Source: an uncultured Mycoplasmatota bacterium
Lineage (GTDB): Bacteria; Bacillota_I; Bacilli_A; RF39; UBA660
Reading direction: 5' to 3'
DNA length: 39,546 nt
Assembly (NCBI GenBank): GCA_900551525.1
Contig: URWD01000007.1
Coordinates: forward strand, 1 to 39,546
In this document: piece by piece, positions 8,350-13,392 of the stretch
How positions within the stretch are numbered: position 1 is the stretch's first letter
Layout: each line of letters starts with the position of its first letter
Notes under the pieces: generated by a model
The model's database searches: none
Seen by the model: only the letters and a program-made list of their open reading frames with translations
Told to the model about the DNA's origin: nothing
Program-made: the position numbers and the translations under genes

Positions 8350-9062
8350 TTTAATCCTCCATCTATTCTTAACACAGTACCATTTATATAACTATTACTT
8401 GCAAGAAAATATATAGCATCAGCAATCTCTTCATTACACGCAAATCTTTCAAGTAATATTTTACTTATTTCTTCATTTTTAAAAGTACTATCTATATTAC
8501 TTGTCATATCTGTATCTATCCAACCTGGGGCTACACTATTTACTCTAATGTTTGGGGCATAATTTTTTGCAAAGTTATGAGTTAAACTTACTACACCAGC
8601 TTTAGATGCATCATAATCAATACTTTCTATATAACTTCCGTTATAGATATTATTACTTGCAACATTTATAATACTACCTTTATTCATTATTAATTTAACA
8701 TATTTACATGTTAAAAATGTACTAAGTAGATTATTTTCTATTACTTCCATAAACTCTTTACTTGTTTTATCATCTAAACTATTATCTTTACTTATACCAG
8801 CATTATTTACTAAACAATCAATATTACCTATATCATTTTTTATTTTATTAAATAAATCTTTTACTTCATCTTCTTTTGACACATCACATTTATAAACATA
8901 AGCCTTTACTTTATAAGTATTTTCTATATATTCTTTTAAATCTTCGGCACATCTTTTACTTGAATGATAATTTATAATAGTATTATATCCTTTACTTGCA
9001 AAATACTCTATAACTGAAGCACCTAATCCTCGGGAGGAACCCGTTACTAATACTGTTTTCAT
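8346..9062 (-). CDS. Short-chain dehydrogenase/reductase (FabG-like SDR)
   Basis: A 238-residue classical SDR. The NAD(P)-binding TGSSRGLG motif is at residues 7-14 and the NNAG motif (VNNAGIS) near 86-92. The catalytic triad is Ser of NVASNN, Tyr and Lys of YDASK (near 150), and the PGWIDTDM segment follows. The length and motifs resemble 3-oxoacyl-ACP reductase FabG, but no other fatty-acid genes are nearby, so the substrate is unknown. It is coupled by a 4-base overlap to the PLP enzyme downstream. Confidence 0.85.
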   Translation of the reverse strand: MKTVLVTGSSRGLGASVIEYFASKGYNTIINYHSSKRCAEDLKEYIENTYKVKAYVYKCDVSKEDEVKDLFNKIKNDIGNIDCLVNNAGISKDNSLDDKTSKEFMEVIENNLLSTFLTCKYVKLIMNKGSIINVASNNIYNGSYIESIDYDASKAGVVSLTHNFAKNYAPNIRVNSVAPGWIDTDMTSNIDSTFKNEEISKILLERFACNEEIADAIYFLASNSYINGTVLRIDGGLK

Positions 9063-9100
9063 ATTTTTTCACCACGCTTATATATTACACTAATTTTAGT

Positions 9101-9124
9101 CAAAATAAAAGAGCTTTTGCTCTT
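9101..9124 (-). terminator. Intrinsic terminator downstream of the Panacea-type operon
   Basis: On the minus strand AAGAGC, loop AAAA, GCTCTT (9124-9109) is followed by TTTTATTTTG. It follows the stop of the gene ending at 9131 and precedes the SDR gene, separating the two transcription units. Confidence 0.8.
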
Positions 9125-9130
9125 AATTAT

Positions 9131-9586
9131 CTAATTTGTAATTTTATTTTTAATATTTGGATTTAATTTTAACAATTCTTTTTTTGACATATATACAATT
9201 CTAGATTCATCTAAAATATGATTTTTTTGATAATATTTATATTCTTTTAATAATTCATTTAACTTTTTTGATGATAGTTTTTCTTCAGTTTTTCTACTAT
9301 TTTTTAATTCATCAGTTAACTCAATTGTAATTTTAGTGTTAAGTTGCGCATAACTATCTTCATAAATTACATCTTCAGTTGGATTTTTTGAATTTATAAA
9401 GAAGTTATATTCATGATATAAACATTGCATCTTTCCAAAAGTCTTATCAATTGCAATAACTTCAATATAATCTTTTTCAATTTTTGCAATTAACATGGGA
9501 TGAATCACATCTGATACAACATCTATTTGATATCTAACCTTTAACCATAGTACCTGTCCCACCTGTAAATTTGATTTAAAAATCAT
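9131..9586 (-). CDS. Candidate toxin partner of the Panacea antitoxin (unknown family)
   Basis: A 151-residue protein I cannot assign to a named family. Its N-terminal half is predicted beta-rich, opening with SNLQVGQVLWLKVRYQ and then HPMLIAKIEKDYIEVIAID. This is loosely reminiscent of the SH3-like barrel of PemK/MazF-type RNases, a resemblance in pattern only. The C-terminal half is a Lys/Glu-rich helix (KLSSKKLNELLKEYKYYQ) that could contact the partner. The ATG overlaps the antitoxin stop by four bases (ATGA), and a terminator follows. Panacea (PanA) antitoxins are known to pair with very diverse toxins, so a toxin role is inferred from context. Confidence 0.6.
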   Translation of the reverse strand: MIFKSNLQVGQVLWLKVRYQIDVVSDVIHPMLIAKIEKDYIEVIAIDKTFGKMQCLYHEYNFFINSKNPTEDVIYEDSYAQLNTKITIELTDELKNSRKTEEKLSSKKLNELLKEYKYYQKNHILDESRIVYMSKKELLKLNPNIKNKITN

Positions 9587-10062
9587 AAGTTTAAAGCTTC
9601 GATTAATCCTTTGTATCTTCTTTTGTATTCTTCAATGTTCTTTTCAATATTCATCTTAGGGGCATTATAGGTATTTGTGCTTAATCTAATCCATTCAGGA
9701 TCTTCATGAGTTATATCAATTAACTCTTCACAAGGAGCATCTTTTAAAGACTCATATATCTTATCTAAAAAAATCTTTGTTTCGGGTGAAATATATACTT
9801 CTTTTTTTAACTGCGTAATGATTTGAAAATCATTAACAATTTCTTTGATGACAGGACCATTTGTATATGCAACAAAATCATCATCAAATAATTTTTTTCC
9901 GTATCTTGCAAGATATACTACTTGTGTTAGAAATAAATATTTATTTATTCTAACATTTCCCTCATATGATTTAATATCATTTTTAACAATTATATTATTA
10001 TTAAAAAGTTCTCTTTTTGGATCTTTTGATAAATAATACTTTGCTACATCAATGGCTTTCAT
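9583..10062 (-). CDS. Panacea-domain (SocA/GepA-like, DUF4065) antitoxin
   Basis: A 159-residue protein with the Panacea/DUF4065 pattern: an N-terminal helix (MKAIDVAKYYL), then INKYLFLTQVVYLARYGK with FDDDFVAYTNGPV directly after it (about residues 38-72). This aligns with the conserved 'kLl.l.....g..f...f.A...GPV' core of SocA-type proteins. These act as antitoxins in PanAT modules and in SocAB. The gene is first in a two-gene operon with a consensus promoter at 10090-10118 and a ribosome binding site (AAAGGAGA). It overlaps the candidate toxin by 4 bases. Confidence 0.8.
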   Translation of the reverse strand: MKAIDVAKYYLSKDPKRELFNNNIIVKNDIKSYEGNVRINKYLFLTQVVYLARYGKKLFDDDFVAYTNGPVIKEIVNDFQIITQLKKEVYISPETKIFLDKIYESLKDAPCEELIDITHEDPEWIRLSTNTYNAPKMNIEKNIEEYKRRYKGLIEALNL

Positions 10063-10089
10063 ACAGCATTTCTCCTTTACAAGTATAAT

Positions 10090-10118
10090 ATTATATACTA
10101 GAGCTTATAATAAATCAA
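10090..10118 (-). promoter_or_regulatory. Promoter of the Panacea-type toxin-antitoxin operon
   Basis: On the minus strand TTGATT (10118-10113), a 17-base spacer and TATAAT (10095-10090). A 12-base AT palindrome (TATAATATTATA, 10084-10095) overlaps the -10 box and could be an autoregulatory operator, but such AT palindromes are also common by chance here. Confidence 0.75.
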
Positions 10119-10123
10119 CATTT

Positions 10124-10522
10124 TTACTCAATTATTACTCCATTTTCATCAAATTCATAATGTGGTAATACAAAATCTTCTTTTTTATTACTATTGTCTA
10201 ATTTATCTAGTTCTATATTTTTACTTTCTATATATTTTGTATCACTATTAACTATTTCATTATCTATATCATTTAATCCATTTGTAAGTTTAGTATATTC
10301 TTCTGTTTTATAGCCTTCGAATAATATTTCTTTTATATCTTTTTGATTAAATGAACAATAACTACTTTTAATCATTACTCCTTCTGGATATGCACAACCT
10401 GAATAGTCATATATTTCTAAGTCATTTGCATATTCTACAGAGTAATAACCTGTTATCATTATTGATTTATTATTATTTTTAAGTTTTACTACACTACCTA
10501 TTGGTAAATATCTTTTATTCAT
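10124..10522 (-). CDS. DUF4176 domain protein
   Basis: A 132-residue protein whose N-terminal ~75 residues match the DUF4176 pattern: YLPIGSVVKLKNNNKSIMI, then Y.DYSGCAYPEGV and the FNQKDIKEILFEGY motif. DUF4176 proteins are often encoded in type VII (WXG100) secretion loci of Firmicutes, but none of the other genes of such a locus is visible here. The C-terminal half is a Asn/Asp/Glu-rich linker ending HYEFDENGVIIE. The start is backed by AAAGGGAC upstream. Its function is unknown. Confidence 0.75.
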   Translation of the reverse strand: MNKRYLPIGSVVKLKNNNKSIMITGYYSVEYANDLEIYDYSGCAYPEGVMIKSSYCSFNQKDIKEILFEGYKTEEYTKLTNGLNDIDNEIVNSDTKYIESKNIELDKLDNSNKKEDFVLPHYEFDENGVIIE

Positions 10523-10831
10523 GTTAGTCCCTTTCTATTCTATTAATGACTTTGTTCATTCCTTAGGCATTAGTTTACTCTGATTGGATCTAATTATGGG
10601 AAATTTAGCCCAAGATTACCCGTACTTCTATGGGTCTTACATTAACTAAACTACCATTAAATACCCATTATTTTACATATTTTTGTTGATAACTTGGCGC
10701 CGCTGCCTCACCTCGCACATACCGCGAGAGGCGGCAGTTGGGTCTTCAACCACGCCAATTTCTTACCTTCACATCTATTTTGCACCCCGCCTGACCTAGC
10801 ACGCGGACGCGCTAGACAGGCATGTCCGATC
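10523..10831 (-). other. Gene-free stretch with a GC-rich, highly structured 3' flank
   Basis: About 310 bases without a convincing gene, downstream of the surface-protein gene. The part from 10523 to about 10690 is ordinary AT-rich sequence. From about 10690 to 10831 the base composition switches to GC-rich, with several inverted repeats. A hairpin at 10789-10821 has GCCTG/CAGGC, CTAGC/GCTAG and GCG/CGC steps. TTGGCG (10694-10699) pairs with CGCCAA (10753-10758), enclosing a strong GC hairpin (10703-10737, CTGCC/GGCAG and TCGC/GCGA) and a small one (10738-10751, GTTG/CAAC), i.e. a possible three-way junction. None is followed by a T-tract in the minus direction, so simple termination does not explain them. 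Confidence 0.7.
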
Positions 10832-12394
10832 CTAGTTTACCACAATCGGATCAGCGGCAGAGCCACTTCCCGATGCATAGTTCACGGAAGATGTGAGATA
10901 GAAGACTGGGCGAACTCCGAACGCAAAATTGCCAACGTCGTAGTTGCCCACGTTGCCAGTGGGATCCACAATGAACGCACCGTCCGAATAGTCCGCAGGA
11001 CGGGAAATAGTCCATTCATGAAGCCCCATATACATCCAATTGACACTTGTGGCTGCTCTATAATCTTTTGATGCATCACTACCATTATAACCTACTAATG
11101 TCCACTTATCTTGTGGTGCTGCATACATATAGTCACTTACATACATTAATCCAACTTTTGCACTATAATCAGTGGCATTATCAGTTGTATTTGTTGTTAC
11201 TGGACTTATAATTTCATTTTGATATACTGTTTTAGCTGGTTGTGTCCCTATATTTGCCCATGTATTTCCTCCAACCTTCCATGTTGTATCTTCTATTTTT
11301 TTTGCCCAGTCAGCTCCTATATTTGCAATAAAATTTTTATTTAAATTTGTTTTATTTAACAAACTTGTACTCCATGTATTTGATCCAGTTCCACTATTTA
11401 TTGTTGTATTATTTTTATAATTCCATGTATATGCTGCTACATTGGCTAAATTATTTCCTTTATAACTTGAAGAACTATACACTGTAGCTGTATACATCTT
11501 GCTATAATCGCCATCTGTACCCAATAATGTACTTGTTGCATAATCTGATTTGATTAATTTTACTTTATCTCCAAATACTCCGATTATTCTATATAGATTA
11601 TTCTCTGGGCATGGTGTTACGTTTGATCCAAAACATACATAGTTATTTACTTCGCTACTTGCTCCAGCAAATCTGTATGAATTATCATTAGCACCATTTG
11701 TTAAGCTTACATCATGGTAATAAATACTATTTTCTCCTTGTGTACCTGTATATAGTGATTTTACATAATCTGCTAGTAATGTTGGGTCAGCTTCTCTTTC
11801 ATAAGACTTAACTGCAACTCCTGCTGCAAATGTTGTATTTTGATATTCTGTCGCTTTTTCATCTACAAATAGGTATAAATCATAAGTTGCACTACCTTTA
11901 TATGGAACTTTATTATTATAAAGTTTAAATATATTACCATAAGTACCAGATAAACCAGCATTAAGTTCTGTTTTTTCTGCATCAGTAAAGTTACTTGCAT
12001 CATCTAAAGAACTTGTAAGTGTACCTTCCACTAAAGCTTCTTTAGAACCTTTTTCAGTTATTATATAATGAATATTTGAAGCTGCTAAAGTATTTGTACT
12101 TAGTGTTGCTAAATAAAGATTAAAACCTACATAACTATCACAATAACTAGTAACTGTAAAAGTATATGGAGTTGTTTGTAATCCTTTGTTTCTACTCATG
12201 GGATAACTATTAGCTAGTTTTATTGATGTAGTTCCTTCTAATTTTATTTTAGCACAGCTTGATAAACTAACTTCAGTTATATTTCCACCTTGATCTATTG
12301 GTTTCATAAAAGCAGTTGTAATACTTACAGAAAGTACCACTACTATTAAAACTGCTAGTACGCTTAATATAATAATTCTGGTTTTTTTACTCAT
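10832..12394 (-). CDS. Membrane-anchored surface protein with a probably hypervariable lectin-like C-terminal domain
   Basis: A 520-residue protein: a short basic N-terminus, one hydrophobic helix (about 7-29), then an extracellular region. Residues ~40-200 form a beta-rich domain (SSCAKIKLEGT.., YTFTVTSYCDSY..), perhaps TasA/SipW-type. Residues ~235-520 form a second domain shared with the gene at 38476-39318: YRFAG..NNYVCF, then YRIIGVFGDKVKLIKSD, and ending WTISR...FGVRPVFYLTSSV with a GSGSAADPIVV tail. The last ~75 codons change abruptly to GC-rich codons, unlike the rest of the gene. In this stretch many surface positions use NNY codons, as expected from adenine mutagenesis of AAY template codons. 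The ATG has AAAGGAG upstream and the promoter is at 12424-12452. The ligand is unknown. Confidence 0.85.
   Translation of the reverse strand: MSKKTRIIILSVLAVLIVVVLSVSITTAFMKPIDQGGNITEVSLSSCAKIKLEGTTSIKLANSYPMSRNKGLQTTPYTFTVTSYCDSYVGFNLYLATLSTNTLAASNIHYIITEKGSKEALVEGTLTSSLDDASNFTDAEKTELNAGLSGTYGNIFKLYNNKVPYKGSATYDLYLFVDEKATEYQNTTFAAGVAVKSYEREADPTLLADYVKSLYTGTQGENSIYYHDVSLTNGANDNSYRFAGASSEVNNYVCFGSNVTPCPENNLYRIIGVFGDKVKLIKSDYATSTLLGTDGDYSKMYTATVYSSSSYKGNNLANVAAYTWNYKNNTTINSGTGSNTWSTSLLNKTNLNKNFIANIGADWAKKIEDTTWKVGGNTWANIGTQPAKTVYQNEIISPVTTNTTDNATDYSAKVGLMYVSDYMYAAPQDKWTLVGYNGSDASKDYRAATSVNWMYMGLHEWTISRPADYSDGAFIVDPTGNVGNYDVGNFAFGVRPVFYLTSSVNYASGSGSAADPIVVN
10911..11002 (-). other. Candidate DGR variable region (VR)
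   Basis: This is the coding segment between WTISR and VRPVFYL of the surface protein. Going 5' to 3' on the minus strand, the candidate variable codons are GAC TAT, GAC GGT, ATT, GAT CCC, GGC AAC, GGC AAC TAC GAC, GGC AAT TTT. All end in C or T, while invariant-looking codons between them (GCG, GTG, ACT, TTC) do not follow that rule. That is the pattern left when a retroelement randomises adenines in AAC/AAT template codons. No template repeat or reverse transcriptase is present in the window, so a DGR origin is inferred, with the template presumably elsewhere in the genome. Confidence 0.5.
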
Positions 12395-12423
12395 AAGAAA
12401 AATCTCCTTTATTGTATATATAA

Positions 12424-12452
12424 ATTATATAAAAAAAATTAAATTTGTTCAA
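12424..12452 (-). promoter_or_regulatory. Promoter of the surface-protein gene
   Basis: On the minus strand TTGAAC (12452-12447), a 17-base T-rich spacer and TATAAT (12429-12424), about 30 bases before the start codon, with AAAGGAG in between. Confidence 0.75.
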
Positions 12453-12501
12453 GTGTTTAATGATAATAAATTTTAAAAATAAAGAAAAAGATCTTAAAAT
12501 T

Positions 12502-12981
12502 TTAATTAAGATCTTCTTTTAGTTCATCTAACATCATTTGTTTTAATTTATCTATGTCAGGAAAAAATAAATTAGTTCCTTGAGATTTTAAAGCAAGAAG
12601 TGTATTAAAGTTGTCAACTATTTCATTTTTTAAATCATCTGGTACTCTTACCGGTGCTTTATTTTTTATATGATAATGTGAAATGTATTTTTCTAAAGTT
12701 GGAAAAGCATTTTGTATTAAGATAGCTGTTTCACTTTCTGCAATTGTTCCAATAATAATCGAATTACATTTATGATATTTTCGAATTTTTTCTTTAATTA
12801 TTTTTTTATACTTATCAACTTTTGTGCTTAATGGTATAAACCATAAAATATCACCATCTTTTATGGTAAAATAAGTTGGTCTCATTTTTCCTCTTTCGTG
12901 ATTTTTCATCAGACCTTCGTCTTTGACAACATCAAAATATTCATCTTTGATGTGATATAAATATCCAGTTTCTACTTTCAT
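12502..12981 (-). CDS. Type III toxin: ToxN/CptN/TenpN-like endoribonuclease
   Basis: A 159-residue protein of the PemK/MazF-like fold expected for type III toxins. Early beta strands (GYLYHIKDEYFDVVKD) lead to the RPTYFTIKDGDILWFIPLSTK segment, which matches the 'RPy...i...g..yfiPLsS' core of this superfamily. A helical C-terminus follows. Known members cut mRNA, and also cut their own repeat antitoxin RNA into units that inhibit them. A longer reading from 13068 is open, but the ATG at 12981 (MKVETGYLYH) has GAGGTGA nine bases upstream and the earlier part overlaps terminator sequence, so I chose 12981. The decisive evidence is context: five pseudoknot repeats, a promoter before them and a terminator between them and this gene. 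Exact subfamily not resolved. Confidence 0.85.
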   Translation of the reverse strand: MKVETGYLYHIKDEYFDVVKDEGLMKNHERGKMRPTYFTIKDGDILWFIPLSTKVDKYKKIIKEKIRKYHKCNSIIIGTIAESETAILIQNAFPTLEKYISHYHIKNKAPVRVPDDLKNEIVDNFNTLLALKSQGTNLFFPDIDKLKQMMLDELKEDLN

Positions 12982-13009
12982 AAATATGTTCACCTCACCT
13001 GATATTTGC

Positions 13010-13038
13010 ATTATAACATAAGCCACAATAAAACTCAA
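13010..13038 (-). promoter_or_regulatory. Possible secondary promoter for the toxin gene
   Basis: On the minus strand TTGAGT (13038-13033), a 17-base spacer and TATAAT (13015-13010). The -35 lies in the downstream arm of the antitoxin terminator. It may give terminator-independent toxin transcription, or be fortuitous. Confidence 0.4.
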
Positions 13039-13056
13039 GCATTTAACTTGAGTTTT
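13026..13056 (-). terminator. Intrinsic terminator between antitoxin repeats and toxin
   Basis: On the minus strand AAAACTCAAG and CTTGAGTTTT (13056-13047 and 13039-13030) form a 10-bp stem around a 7-nt loop, leading into TTTTATTG. Type III loci characteristically place a leaky terminator at exactly this spot to set the antitoxin RNA : toxin mRNA ratio. Confidence 0.88.
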
Positions 13057-13068
13057 TAACATTTTCAA

Positions 13069-13310
13069 TTGGAATCATTTATAACCCGCGCCATCCATAA
13101 GCGGCTAACATTTTCGACCGGGATCATTTATTAGTCGCACCACCCGGAAGCGAAAAACATTGTCGACCGGACTCACTTGATACCCCGCACCATCCGGAAG
13201 CGGAAAACATTTTCGCTGGGATAATTTATTAGTCGCATCTCCCAGAAGCGACCGATATTTCGCATTTGGAATAATTTATATCCCGCACCATCCAAGAGCG
13301 GCACATTCTC
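13069..13310 (-). ncRNA. Type III antitoxin RNA: five 49-nt tandem pseudoknot repeats
   Basis: Five degenerate repeats with an exact 49-base period (units begin near 13069, 13118, 13167, 13216, 13266). Each contains two interleaved stems in the order a-b-a'-b', i.e. an H-type pseudoknot. Stem a: TGGA/TCCA, CCGGG/CCCGG, CCGGA/TCCGG, CTGGGA/TCCCAG, TTGGA/TCCAA. Stem b: CCGC/GCGG in units 1, 3, 5 and TCGC/GCGA in units 2, 4. The changes between units are compensatory in both stems, strong evidence for a selected RNA fold. Transcription would start near 13316 from the promoter at 13323-13351 and end at the terminator before the toxin. By family knowledge the repeats are cut by the toxin and bind it. 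Confidence 0.9.
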
Positions 13311-13322
13311 TAACGCAATTTA

Positions 13323-13351
13323 AATATACCACATTTTAACGCAATTGTCAA
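13323..13351 (-). promoter_or_regulatory. Promoter of the type III toxin-antitoxin locus
   Basis: On the minus strand a perfect TTGACA (13351-13346), 17-base spacer and TATATT (13328-13323). The start near 13316 places the first pseudoknot unit immediately at the 5' end of the RNA. Counting from the toxin start at 12981, the whole gene-free stretch to 13392 is accounted for by terminator, repeats and this promoter, plus a short AT-rich spacer. Confidence 0.85.
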
Positions 13352-13392
13352 ATAAATATTTTATATTTATAGTATATTCTTTTTTTAATAAA

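Noticed and set aside
10789..10821. Ordinary Rho-independent terminator of the surface-protein gene
   Set aside because: The hairpin is strong but not followed by a T-tract on the minus strand; the next bases are GGGGTGC.
10694..11071. Plus-strand open frame of 125 codons in the GC-rich island
   Set aside because: It is the opposite strand of the surface-protein end and its structured flank, has no ribosome binding site, and no recognisable protein features.
12982..13068. N-terminal extension of the ToxN-like protein
   Set aside because: The extra codons cover the terminator arm and promoter -10 and would overlap the antitoxin terminator; the internal ATG has a good ribosome binding site.
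10523..13068. A DGR reverse transcriptase or template repeat inside the window
   Set aside because: No frame shows reverse transcriptase motifs, and I could not find a second copy of the variable segment. Any such parts must lie outside.
13069..13310. CRISPR array
   Set aside because: The period is an exact 49 bases without unique spacers, the repeats covary to preserve pairing, and no cas genes are near. A type III antitoxin explains it fully.
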